Assembly: GCA_026936325.1 (NCBI GenBank)
Contig: JAPTHN010000003.1
Location: forward strand, 60,849,192 to 60,913,191
Direction: 5' to 3'
From: Platynereis dumerilii
Taxonomy: Eukaryota; Annelida; Polychaeta; Phyllodocida; Nereididae
Length of the DNA stretch: 64,000 nt
The translations under genes were made by a program, and so were the position numbers. Of the stretch, positions 10,796-21,881 are shown piece by piece; position 1 is the first letter of the stretch, and each line of letters starts with the position of its first letter. Below the pieces are notes generated by a model. It searched no databases and was not told the origin of the DNA. It saw only the letters and a list, made by a program, of their open reading frames with translations.

Positions 10796-12590
10796 GACAA
10801 AGAAGGAGAAGGCAGAAAGAGAAGATTGAGGAAACAAGAAGGGATGATACTAACCAGAAGGAGGAAACTGGGAGGGGATTATTGGTGGTGTGCTGCCATA
10901 TTTTTGACCATTTGATCCCAGTTCTCTAAGTCTGTCTAGTTTTCAGTTGTCAAAAAAGCCAGAAGCGAAGAGGAGCAGTTTCCGGACATCTATAAATCAC
11001 AAATTTGATAGTCCTATTTTATATTTAGTTTACTATGTCTTGAATCAACTCTTCATCTTATTGACAAGACATGCATTTCAGTTGTGTGTGGCACATTCAG
11101 TCACATTTGTCGTTTACGGTGTGTAATTTTTTCATGAGGGCTTAGATTTTAAGCAAAGGTACATTTTTGCAACCTTTTGATCTCTGATGATCTAATTGAT
11201 TTGCATGTTGGTCAAATAACATGTATAAAACTCCTAATTCCTGACACTTGTAGCAGAAATTTGTTGGAATTGGACCACTGGTTCGGGAGATATTGCAATT
11301 TTTTCAGTTTCGCCCACCCTTGAAACTATCATTTTCAAATACCTGCCATATTTTATTATGTCCCACTGCTGACATATACATAAACTCTGCAGTCTAAATT
11401 GACTTTCAAACTTGTTATCTATTATGTTTTCCCTAAATTACTTAACAAGTCCAATTGATTTGTTAACTATGGTGTTTGTTGTTTGATGAGGTGTTCAGAT
11501 TTTAGGCAGTGGTCAAGTTTTGTGACCTTTCGACCTCTGATGACCTAATTAATTTGCATATTGGTCATATAATGCCCTATATTTATAGAACACACAAGTT
11601 TAAACATTTTAAGGGGTAATATGTTTAGATAGCACCATTGTTTCAGGAGAAATAGCAATTTTAGTTTCCCCCGCCCTTAAAACGGTCATTTTCAAATATC
11701 TGACATATTTCGTCTTGTGCCAATGCTGAAACATACATAAATTCTGCATCTTTAGACATAAAATTTACTTTGACAATTTTTATCTATAATCTGACCCCTA
11801 AATGACATAACAAATCCCATTACTTTGGCAGCTAAGGAGTTTTTTTACAATGAGGGTTCAGATTTTAAGCAACGGTCAATTTCCGTGACCTTTTGACCTC
11901 TGATGACCTAATTAATTTGCATATTGGTCATATAATGACCTATATGTGTAGAACTTACAAGTCCGAACATTTTGAGGGGTAATTTGTGGGGATAGGACCA
12001 TTGGTTCAGGAGATACAGCAAGTTTAGTTTCCTCCACTCTTAAAACGGTCATTTTCAAATATGTACCATATTTCATTATGTGCCGCTGCTGACACATGCA
12101 TGAATTATCCATTTGTTGGCATAAAATGGACTTTCATTCTTGTTATCTATAATATAAACCCTTCATGACCTACCAAGTCTCATTGGGTTGGCAGCTGTGG
12201 TGTTTATTCGGACAATGGTTCAGATTTTAAGCAACAGTCAATTTTTGTGACCTTTTGACCTCTGACGACCTACTTAATTTGCATATTGGTCATGTATTGA
12301 CCTATATTTGTAAAACTCAAAATTCCGGACATTTTGAGGGGTAATTTGTTGAAATTGGTCCATTGGTTCAGAAGATATAGCAATTTTAGTTTCCCCCACC
12401 CCATAATTTGTGTGCTCAAATCCGACACAGATTCCCATATTTAACGGCAGATTACTACCACTAAGCTGCCGCTCCAATCTTGGGCTCAAACTTTTTTATA
12501 GTCTATAGGTATATGTCTTTCAGAAAAACACTGTTAGACTTTGCCACCCCAGGTGGTACCAATATCTGGTCTGGCTCATGGACTATATTA

Positions 12591-13009
12591 GCTCACAAAA
12601 TACAGCATGGAGGCCCAGGCCTGGATTCATCTTCCCATCAGCACCAGTGTGGGCTATTGAGAGGCAAAAGAAAAAATAGGCCCTCTACGTGTAGGCCTAG
12701 GCCTATCTGCTCTGGATTTATATATTGCAAAATGCACATTTCAGGCCAATACGTGATTAGTAGGCCTATCATTCATAAATCAGCAAGTATTGCACTGTAA
12801 ATTTGTTTGCTAACACTATTAGAATCTACACTTACTATACGTAATGATGGGTCCAAAAACGATTTTCCAAACTTTGTAGCAGACTTTTTACTTATTTTGT
12901 TTATTGGTACTATATAGTTTCAGCACTGTGGTTCATTGATTTCAGAAACGTTTTTCTGCATTCCATTGCCGTTTTATTTTCTTTCTCTAGGTCTAATCAA
13001 TCTAGATGT
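12591..13009. other. Spacer, no gene
   Basis: Nothing coding is recognised. Three exact TAGGCCTA palindromes occur at 12692, 12698 and 12761. Confidence 0.4.
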
Positions 13010-13560
13010 ATATAATTACACTGGACTGTCGTCCGTATAGTACAGATTACAAATCCAAAATTTCAAGAAGATATCTCAAATACTCTTAGCACATAAAAAA
13101 CATTACTGAAACAAGAATTTTCAGTTCAAGCGTAAAATCACATGTTTGAGTCAACATGTTTTTTAAAGTTCTATGGCCGTTTACTGTTATATATCAGGCC
13201 CTAATAACGCCAGATCTATCATATCCACAGTTACTGCCCCACATATTCCATAGGTTATAGATACAAAATTTCAAATTGATATCTCCAAAAATCTTGCCAA
13301 TAAAAAATAATTACTGAAACGATAATAAGGCTTATCAAATCACAGATTTGAGTCAACATCTTCCTTAGTTCCATGGCCTTTTAATTTTATATCTCAGGAC
13401 CCAATATAACAGGTGTGCCTATGAAATTTCCTAGTTACTGTCACACATATTCCCAAGGTTGTGAATCCAAAATTTCTAAGTGATGTCTCAAATACTCTGT
13501 CCATGAAAAAATTAATACTGAAACAATAATTTTCAGTTTAAGTGTAGAATTACTAGAAGT
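13010..13560. repeat. Tandem repeat, ~208-bp unit, about 2.6 copies
   Basis: The anchor [A/C]CAAAATTTC recurs near 13053, 13264 and 13469, with diverged surrounding text (ACTGAAAC, GAGTCAACAT, ATATCTCAGG). It is noncoding and diverged, so older than the neighbouring hairpin. Confidence 0.65.
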
Positions 13561-13621
13561 CACTTTCACATAGATGGAAGTTTTGAATAATTTTAAAAAG
13601 TTGGCTATACATGGGATAAAA

Positions 13622-13721
13622 AGGTTATACCATGGGTTGAGGCAGTATATCCCTGGTATAGTCACCCTGGATCTCGGGTGACTATACAAGGGATATACTG
13701 CCTCCACCCATGGTATAACCT
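13622..13721. repeat. Near-perfect 46-bp-arm hairpin
   Basis: The left arm (13622-13667) and right arm (13676-13721) are complementary at 44 of 46 positions with an 8-nt loop. The outer ends read AGGTTATACCATGGG. It could be a short palindromic MITE or, if transcribed, a stable RNA hairpin. Confidence 0.8.
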
Positions 13722-14486
13722 CATAATATAGGCCTCTAATCAGCTAATATAAGCCAACCTATAAAGTATAATAATAACATTATTATGACTTGTGCACACT
13801 GAAAACATTTTTTTGGTTTTATATTTCGACATGAAGAAGCTGAGAAAATTATAGTTCTACATAGATAGGCCTATAACAGTTTATTGGTGGGGAAGGACCA
13901 GAGCGTTGAAATACAGTTTTGAATTTTCAGCTTGATATATATTTGTCATAGTCTGATAATAAGTCTTTATACAGCTATCATGTGTTTTCCTCCAACCTCC
14001 AATCACCATGATTATGATACAGGCTTGTCAATCAACTGGTACTGACTGATCTTGCATCTTTGAGCTGGTAGCGTCATGATCTATTTATAGATCAAATCTT
14101 CACCCAGTCTGTGACGTCATGTGCTGGCAAGCTGTTTGGCCTCGTTTTCGTGCAGTGTTTGACTGGCAAGAAATGCAACAGATCAGAGGTCATTGACAGT
14201 GTATAGGGGGTGTCATAAATTCTGTTAACCATCTAAACTGTTATAAGGAAACCTGTACAACTGATCTAAGACAAAAACAGCTGTATTTTTGGTGCCAAGA
14301 GACCGCCTTTAAATGACGTCATCAATTCGAGTAAATTTTATAAGTGGCTTAAACTGCTATTCTGTGACTAGGTCAATACAACCCATCCAATTATATTCTC
14401 TTTATTCTCCAGGAAGATACCAACAAATAGATCACCCCACACAACAAGACATGGGATAAGTTTCCTCGAGACGGACACTCAGGAAA
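13722..14486. other. Spacer with CRE sites
   Basis: No gene is seen. Perfect CRE palindromes TGACGTCA lie at 14112-14119 and 14314-14321. Confidence 0.4.
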
Positions 14487-15101
14487 GGTAACCTTGAGTC
14501 GGGACACTTTTTGTTAGGCTCCGCTCGACAGGCTAATTATCGACAGCTTGTATACTAGTATATTTGGTACCAATTTGTAGCCCAAGATGTCCCATCTATG
14601 CCAAAAATATCAACAGATGAACAACCAAAGTGTGTTTTTCAGGGCTATAAAGAAGGGGCCAAAACCCTGTATTTCTGATAATTTTTTGTCAGAAATTGGT
14701 GAATTTTAGTAGAATTTTGTCATGTTTCAGGTATCTTTTGCTGGCCTATGGTATTTATCTGACTTCAGTTTATTTGTCATTCAGTTAAGAGATAGCTTAA
14801 CCTTCTTTGTGCTGTAATGTGGGCTTTTTGAAATGAAAGGAAGACTCAAGAGTACCTGTATCTTTGATGTCATGTTTTTAGAACACAGCTGTCCGACTCA
14901 AAGATACCCTAATTCATTTTTTATTTCAGAAAGTAAGCCATTAAATTAGTTCTTGTGTTCTGCCAATTGTCAATTTTCTGCTAGATTTAGTATAAATGTT
15001 TAATTTGAGGCCCTGGTTGACTATCAATCAACACAGGCCATGCAAGATATCTCCTTTTTAAAATGTACAGAATTTTAGTGTCGGACTCAAGGAACCTTAC
15101 C
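14487..15101. mobile_element. TIR element with GGTAACCTTGAGTC ends
   Basis: The inverted ends share GGTAAnnTTnnTTGAGTCnG and GACAC (left 14487-14507; right complement 15078-15101). A third GTCCGACTCAA lies at 14891. There is no transposase ORF. A probable old MITE. Confidence 0.5.
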
Positions 15102-17102
15102 CTACTCATGGCACTTTCAGGTACAGAAAGTGAAGAAATTATTATTATAGAATTTTGAGTAAACTTAAATGATTGAATGAAATGCTTGCAAAATTCGTTT
15201 TAGCTTGTTAATGGTCCAAAAAAATTTGTAAACTTACTTTCCAAAAGTTGATCATTCTATTTTCCACCTTTTCAATTAACCAGTTCCTACCATGCTCTCG
15301 TAGGACCACTGTTCGGATTATATTTGTGAACACCAAGAACACTGTTTGCAAAATTTCAAATGGAATTTTTCCAAGGACGAGAGGTCCTCAAACCCCCCAT
15401 AGGCCTACCTCACAACCATATATTTTTAGAAGGATCCATATCGTGGAATGACTTGATCAAACAAGTTTGATTGGCGCTCGCTTCAAGTAGGTCACGGTTG
15501 CCTAGCACTGAAATGACCTAATTCCATGACGTCAAGAAGTGGTGACGTCACCTTGTCAAGGACACTGAAGTTTACTTGCTGATCGTCGGAATTTCGGAAG
15601 AAATGGAAGAAACTGAAGATTGGCCAGTAGCTGGGCTGCAGACTGCCACGCTATGGCGAGTGTCGCTTATTTATTGCATGCAGTGCTTGAAAGACCGATT
15701 ATTTCATGACATCTAGCAAACCAAGATTAGTATAAATTTATAAATCATTTAAATGACAGCAATGTTATTTCACACACATTTTCAGTAGGAGTTAATGGCT
15801 TCTGAAATGTCAAACTGAATAGGTATGCCTACAGTGTACATGCCATTATCAACGAGTAGGCCTATGGGTTGAACATGATTGTTGTGCATGTGTGATCACT
15901 CTAAGTAATCTACATCATCACCAGTTGTCATCATCAGCTATTTGCCTAAATGCAAAAGAATATTTTCAATTTTATTATGTAAAAATAATTGGGCCATATA
16001 AGGGAGTGTGCCCTAAAACACACCGCTTCCTAAGAGGTGCACCCCTGTGTTTTGCAGCTAATCTCTTATATTAAAATGATAACGTACGGGATTTATCTCA
16101 AGTTAGGCCTATACTCAATGCCTGAACTTCTAATTTGGCCAACAGCTTCCTAGATCTACTGAGGCAGAACTCTCTCCTTTTCAGGTCCCTCCAAGTCTTC
16201 TACATGTCCCAATTCATGTTAATTACATTTTTGCGAAGCACACAATCCAACATCTCCTATCCCTCTCATAACACATTGTGGCACTGCCATGCAATACTGA
16301 GGTGCCACCTGTCCTTTTTATTTTGATAAATTTGATTACCTTTCATCAAGACCGAGACATAATATTTATAGAAACAACACCATAACAACGCAAGATGAAC
16401 TTAAAGGCCTAAGTCGGGACAAGATATGATGGAAAATCAGTTACACAACCATTGCATGCACAGAAATGCCAGAACCCATTACAGAAACCTAACAAGATAT
16501 CCTGAAGTTCCTTCTTAGGAATTGATACAAATTTCAAGTGGCCACAAATAATCATATTTTCTAACTATTAATTGCTCATTGGGAAACATTACGATAGAAA
16601 TGCCCATCTTTCTATGATCGGATTATATCAATGTCTCTTGGACCCATTAGTCAATACATCAATCCCACTCAACTATCTTTCTATCCAAGTCTACCTATTT
16701 TATTGTGTCGTATTTTGTACCTTTCAACCTACAGGCAACTAACTAGTAATATATATATTTGGGGAGTTCCAAAACAAACCATATGATAAGTCAAATATTT
16801 TGATTATGTAATTATTCATCAAATTTTGTAATACTGCTAAGCATAGGTGCCCAGAAACAAGGACCGTATGAAAATGGCTCCATTTCTTATAGCATTTCCA
16901 TGATTTTGAGCAACTCTATTATAAAGGGCAATAATGGCGGTGGTGATGTTGCGGATACATTAATAACATGTCTTTTCTGCTTTCTTTTCTATCAAATTTT
17001 AGGGGAAAATTTCCAAAAAGCCCCATGGTTTTGGAATAACGACGAAAAAAAAAAAACACTGTAACTTTTAAAATTTACTTTGTTACATCAACAAATCCTG
17101 TG
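15102..17102. other. Spacer with paired CRE sites and a tiny ORF
   Basis: Two perfect CREs lie 16 bp apart at 15527-15534 and 15543-15550. About 55 nt downstream, an ATG at 15603 opens a 37-codon frame ending at 15716. This could be the first exon of a gene, but no splice partner could be proven. The rest is AT-rich with exact TAGGCCTA sites at 15400, 15857 and 16104. Confidence 0.35.
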
Positions 17103-17621
17103 ATGGGGATAAAACCCACAAAATTTAGGGTAGATGGCATGCCACTGATCAATGAGTTGTTTGTCGAAGATCCCACGTACAAGTTGCAAATCGGAGGGGT
17201 AACAGTGGATAAACGTCAGCTGCCCCCTTCTCTGGATGAAGCTGCCCTGCGAACGATCGAGCAGATGACAATCTGCACAGGATTTCCGAACAGAACTGGC
17301 CGGCTTTGGCAGCAGATGTCGCAAAAAGGAGAATGCGAAAATGGCATGGCCAGGAAAAACTCTAAAAGCTGCTTAGGCCTGCTGCCTTTATCTTCAAATG
17401 TGAAAACTGAAACTTGCCGGCCGTGCGCTAAGGCCAAGTACTTCCTGGATCACAGAATAGAACATGATGAAGGACAAAGTGAAGAAAGTGAAGAAGAAAG
17501 TGAAGAAAAAAGTGAAGAAGAAAGTGAAGGAGAAAGTGAAGAAAAAAGTGAAGAAAGTGAAGAAGAAAGTGAAGAAGAAAGTGAAGAAGAAAGTGAAGAA
17601 GAGGAAGAAACAGATGTATAG
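17103..17621 (+). CDS. Uncharacterised ORF with Cys motifs and acidic Ser-Glu tail
   Basis: About 172 codons from the first ATG. The frame is open upstream to 17040, so it may be a 3' exon or an eroded gene. Seen: a globular N-terminal part with VDGMPLINELFVEDPTYKL, a Cys arrangement CTGFPN..C..CLGLLPL..CRPCAKAKYFLD that looks like a small metal-binding fold, then about 45 residues of SEEESEE repeats ending in ETDV. I do not recognise a named family; the C-x-G-x-P / C-x-x-C layout recalls domains in transposon-encoded proteins. AATAAA occurs about 420 nt downstream, near 18043. An inverted repeat starts 130 nt downstream, so a mobile-element origin is possible. Function unknown. Confidence 0.4.
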   Translation: MGIKPTKFRVDGMPLINELFVEDPTYKLQIGGVTVDKRQLPPSLDEAALRTIEQMTICTGFPNRTGRLWQQMSQKGECENGMARKNSKSCLGLLPLSSNVKTETCRPCAKAKYFLDHRIEHDEGQSEESEEESEEKSEEESEGESEEKSEESEEESEEESEEESEEEEETDV

Positions 17622-17754
17622 CTTCAGCTAAGTGAAGAAGGCAACCAAGAAATTTCCACCCTGTTAGAAGTTAAAACTACAAGGTAACAAGTTTGACTTC
17701 ATGCGAGTTTAGATAAATCGGAAGAAGAAAGATTCTCGATCACATATTATTGTA

Positions 17755-18606
17755 AATACTGAGCGGCAGTTTTTGGTTGCTGTAAGAACTGTCTTCCGTG
17801 ATGAGGACCAAGTAGGAAAATGATGAAGCCAGGACACATACAGACCTACAACTATGGCCGTTAGTTTTCACTCAGCTGCTGTGCTTCACCATGGTGCTAT
17901 CTTTGTGACCAATCATAACAAAGAAAACACACCAAATTAAGCATTCATGACAAAATCGCAATTAAATCTGCAGATTTAACATTTTCTCATCGGGTTTGCT
18001 TGAAGTGTTTATAATTACAAAAATTGTTAATTTCTCAAGTAAGAATAAAGTAGTAAATATTTTTTCTTCTGATAAAAATTTCATTTGTTTTATTAAATTC
18101 CACATCTATGGTAAGCATTTAACACAATTTTCTGTTCAGATAAGGTGGTGTTCTATCTTTTTACACCTACTTAGAATTTGGCCATGTTTAAAGCCAAAAT
18201 GGTTTCCGCAAAATCCGACGAACCAACAGTTCAACCATGTATCTATTTGTAATTTTGTCATGAATGATTAATTTGATGTGTACCTAACACATTTAGACAC
18301 TTGGGTGACTATTACTATTACATATAGCATCAGAACTGATTATATGCTTAAATTTCCACTTATTTAGTATTTTGCCATACAGTCATTATGTAACATTCTT
18401 TCATTCAACCAAATTTTACCAGAACACCTGCTACTGTGTACAGACTATAATGCCTGACAATTTGGTGAAGATTGAGTATTTGCTTTGTTATGAAGGGTCA
18501 CAATGATAGCACCATGCATGGTGAAGCATAGGCTATCAACTGAGTGAAAACTAATGGCCATGGCTGTACGTTGCCGGCCAAAAGTTTTGAAACTTGCCGC
18601 TCATCA
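17755..18606. mobile_element. Inverted-repeat element
   Basis: The left arm (about 17755-17935) and right arm (about 18480-18606) share inverted blocks such as TTAGTTTTCACTCAG, TGCTTCACCATG, TTGTGACC and TCATAACAAAG, plus GAGCGGCA near the outer ends. The AT-rich middle has no recognisable gene. Probable non-autonomous DNA transposon. Confidence 0.55.
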
Positions 18607-18876
18607 TTGAATTAGTGATACACTAAATGGCATGTGGGTTCTCAGATTCTTATTTGATCCTGTTGAAATATACCTTTATTAATATTAATGTGAAGATTAT
18701 TAGGCCCTAGGTAAATTTGTGAAAATATTGTTAAATTTCCACGCTTGCTCTCAAAAATAGCGGTTTGTCAAGGTGAGTTAGCCTTGGCCATTGCTATTCA
18801 TTTATGCATATAACGTCACCAACTACGATCGAGGTGTACAAGTTTTTCATGTGGTATTGTAAACATTATGGGGTAT

Positions 18877-19600
18877 TGTAGTATTCCTTTGCTTTCTTGT
18901 ATCTTTCCATGTCCCTCCATTTCTCTGGTCTACCAGGTGGACAAGGTTGGAGCAGCTCCCAAGCCATTGGTGCAACCAGCCTGGGATCATTGGAGAGCAG
19001 TCTGTGCAACATGTAAGTGCCAGAGCAAGGCAAGCCAATAATGAAAACGGATTGATTTCCATCTGTCAATGAAAAAAAAAGGGTATCAAGATATGATAAT
19101 ATTACAGGTGTTCTCATTGAAGTTGACTTGCTGGGTTGAAAACCAAGCAATTCAGCTCCACATGACACAGATGACGTATGGTAGAAAACCACTCACGTGT
19201 TGACTGATATCCACTTGGTTTCTGTGTATGCAAAGAAGATTTGAATTAAATCATTTCTAATCAGTTTCTCTGCTTCACACAAACATAAATAAAACTATAA
19301 TGCTCTCTCGTAATCCCAGTTTAAAATCATCTGGTACAGTGGTCCCTGCGTTATAAGACTGCCTCTTTTGTGGTCACAAGACGGTCTCTCGTGGTGGTGC
19401 AGTCCCTTGTGAGGGTGCAAAATGCACTAAAAATATGACTTAGTGCGGGAGGAAGGCGGTCACATAGGGCAAGTCGGCCTTACAACAAGGGGTCTTACAA
19501 CGCAATGGATTGTCCATTTCTTACTCTCGGCTGGAGTAAGTGGTTCCTTTAATTCCTCCAAAGTTAATGGAGTTACGTTTGTTAAATTATTCCCTTGCAT
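18877..19600 (-). pseudogene. Sulfotransferase relic (exons 1 and 3 only)
   Basis: Read on the minus strand. An exon 1 remnant (19600 down to about 19504, MQGNNLTNVTPLTLEELKEP..) loses frame after LTPAE and lacks its second half. An exon 3 remnant (19062-18877) has a one-base deletion in the codons for MEINPV. Its P-loop reads LPCSGTY instead of LPRSGTT, and the splice donor GTATGT has become ATACCC. Exon 2 and exons 4-7 are not found nearby. A TATA box survives upstream. It lies at the 3' end of the array and is a dead fifth copy. Confidence 0.85.
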
Positions 19601-19737
19601 TATGAACTGGAATATATGTTGCTGTAATGTATGACTTGTTAAAAGGGCTCCTACATAATCACTCAGTGAATGTAAGAATTTGTACTCATTTAGATATACT
19701 TACGTCTCGGTCTGAGACTTGGTTCAGGGTAGCAAGT

Positions 19738-19745
19738 CTTTTATA
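19738..19745 (-). promoter_or_regulatory. TATA box of the sulfotransferase relic
   Basis: TATAAAAG on the minus strand, 138 nt upstream of the relic's ATG. It corresponds in position to TATA boxes of copies B and C, so the old promoter is still recognisable. Confidence 0.6.
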
Positions 19746-20055
19746 TGAAGAAAGATAATACATGTTTTTTTTAGTGCATCTATGTCAATATTCAAAGTCT
19801 CATTTTTACATGTATTCTGGTTGTGTAATTCTTCTTTGGTGGATTATACTGAAATGAAATAAGGACTTGGATTTTTTAAATATCCCTAACCCTTTGATTT
19901 TCATCAATTTTGATTTTGAAGAGTTTTCATTTCTGAGTTCTGACTATTGCTTTGAATAAACGAAAGACGGTTTGGAATTCATATTCCAGTACCCTGTGAT
20001 TCTCATCTAACCTGTTTCCGCAAGGTGATCACTTCTTTTTACTTTTGGTTTGGTG
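19746..20055. other. Spacer, nothing seen
   Basis: AT-rich, no gene or structured repeat recognised. Confidence 0.4.
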
Positions 20056-21218
20056 CAGGGGCGGACTGGCCACATAGTGGGCCCCTGGGCAAAATCATTG
20101 ACGAGCCCCTATTATCGCAAAGCAGCATCTACGAGTTTTTATCTTAAATATATTACATCAAAAAACTTAGGGACTGCAAATGCAAAACATCTGCATAAAT
20201 TATCGGGAGGGGGCCCTTTGTTTGCATGACATCACAAATTTAAAAATAGCATGCAATGCATGCACCGTGTCCTCGAGCAATTTGATAACCCTTATAACTC
20301 AATGGGATATCATCATTACATTAACACATCTCTATAAATTGTTAAAAGTTGCATTCTATCTATAGATCTATCAATCTAACTATCAATCTATCTATCTTTC
20401 TATCTATGTGTCTATCTGTCTATCTTTAGTAATTGGCTGAAGTATAAATCTCAGGTTGTGGTGCACCCCACTTTGTCTCAGGGCGGAAGGGCCAAAGGGA
20501 AGAAGAAGAAGAAGATGCTTCTCAGAAATCGTCTGCTGAGCAAGGAGGAATCTGGGGGATTAAAGTTAACTATTTAGAGCAGTGAGACATAAGATTAAAG
20601 CCAGGGCATCTAGTGCAACAGTGTAAACACTGGGCATCATAATGGCATCATAACTTTGGGTTGTTCTTGCATCTGTGAAATGCTTTTCGATCCACACCAA
20701 CTTTGATATGACAATCCCATTGATGACGACAAAGGGCCCGAGGCCCTGCTCTCGGACACAAAAATGACCACCTTGTGCACAATATCTAATGGTTAAACAC
20801 TTCTACATTCCTACTGTACACCGTAAATTAAAGGACAGAATATGGTGGATTCAGAAAATGCAGTGAATGGGGGGCCCATGTCCTCCAAGACAACTGAGAT
20901 GAAAAAGCCATTTTGAAGCCATCTATGCAAGATGGAGAGCACATAAATATTTAAGCATATCTAGGCCTCTGCTTACCTAGCCGCCTAGTTTAGCGAAAAT
21001 TATCAAATCCGAAACTGGGAGAGGGGCCAATTACTTCATTTGTGGTTGTGCTTGTCAAATTTTGGTCTAAGTGATGATTGTTATCTCGTCCGAAAGTCAA
21101 TTCTGATGTTTCAAGCATCATTTTTGATAATTTAGTTTTTTTAAGGTTGCTGGTGGGCCCCTTGAAGTAGTGGGCCCCAGGGCATTGCCCTCTGGCCCAT
21201 AAGGCCAGTCAGCCCCTG
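20056..21218. mobile_element. Non-autonomous hAT-like element with 8-bp target duplication
   Basis: The ends are CAGGGGCGGACTGGCC and its inverted partner GGCCAGTCAGCCCCTG. The flanks are a perfect 8-bp direct repeat GTTTGGTG (20048-20055 and 21219-21226). The 8-bp duplication and CAGGG-type ends fit the hAT superfamily. The 1163-bp interior has no transposase and includes an (ATCT)n microsatellite near 20358-20425. Confidence 0.85.
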
Positions 21219-21486
21219 GTTTGGTGATGTGACAGCAGAGAGCTGTTTTCCTAATTTCCTCGTCTCTCATCTTATTCATCTCATTTTCATCCCATTCCAT
21301 CTTGGTGAGTCTTCAAATAACTCCCCAGAGTTCGAGGGCCACCAATTTATATTGATAAATGTAAAAAAAAAAATACTGTTGAGATCTGCAGATGCACAGG
21401 ACTGCTTTGGTTTGTATTCCACTGGTAACATGGCACTCAAAAACATGTAGGTAACATTTCATCAAAACAGACTTGGCCCTTGTTGC

Positions 21487-21545
21487 ACTCTAAACACAGG
21501 GTGGTCAAGATGACAAAGTTAGTTCTCCATTACAGAGCACCAGCT
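21487..21545 (+). mobile_element. Partial MITE of the CACTCTAAACA family
   Basis: CACTCTAAACACAGGGTGG and the following GTCAAGATGACAA match the left end of the complete element at 58351-58676. The right end is not found here. Confidence 0.6.
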
Positions 21546-21578
21546 ATGGAGTTACCTCAGTGTGCAGAGCCTGAACTG

Positions 21579-21694
21579 TGTTTGGAATAAGAATAATACC
21601 AACATCTGCATAGTCTTTGTATTGGTATATTTTCATTGTGTTTGGAATACGAATAACACCAACATCTGCGAAGTCTTTGCATTGGTATATTTTC
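21579..21694. repeat. 58-bp tandem duplication
   Basis: Two adjacent copies of a unit starting GTGTTTGGAATA and containing ACCAACATCTGC and TTGGTATATTTTCAT, with few differences. It lies about 190 nt beyond the stop of sulfotransferase A, possibly in its 3' UTR. A minus-strand AATAAA at 21745-21750 is a candidate poly(A) signal for that gene. Confidence 0.7.
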
Positions 21695-21881
21695 ATAAGA
21701 GTTGCCAGTTCAAGTCTTTCACGTCAATGTTATGGCTAGTCACTTTTATTAGCATTTTGATATATCTAATAGGAAATTGTTATGATATTGATCAGGTTAG
21801 TTTCTACTCAAATACACCGCAAGGAATAATAGCAATTTCACATCTAATAAAGTGGTCTTATTTCTTCCATGCAGATAACAT

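Larger units (their letters stand above)
7264..12590. mobile_element. Long-armed inverted (foldback) element with tandem units in each arm
   Basis: Left arm 7264-8758 and right arm 11114-12590 are inverted copies over about 1.48 kb, with a 2.36-kb spacer. Each arm contains four tandem units of about 362 bp, anchored by GACCAATATGCAAATTA at 7572, 7933, 8297 and 8659, and by its complement ending at 11213, 11566, 11929 and 12292. Matching ORF-like stretches in the two arms (7750-7950 and 11912-12112) are products of the repeat, not genes. No transposase is seen. The arms resemble foldback or long-TIR DNA elements with satellite-like TIRs; the family is unknown to me. Confidence 0.8.

Noticed and set aside
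10450-10837. Minus-strand 116-121-codon frames (Ser/Phe/Val and Leu/His rich)
   Set aside because: Product of the purine-rich 15-bp minisatellite.
7750-12112. Two identical-looking 66-residue ORFs (MDNSCMCQQRHIMKY..)
   Set aside because: They are the same repeat unit in the two inverted arms; short, without domain features.
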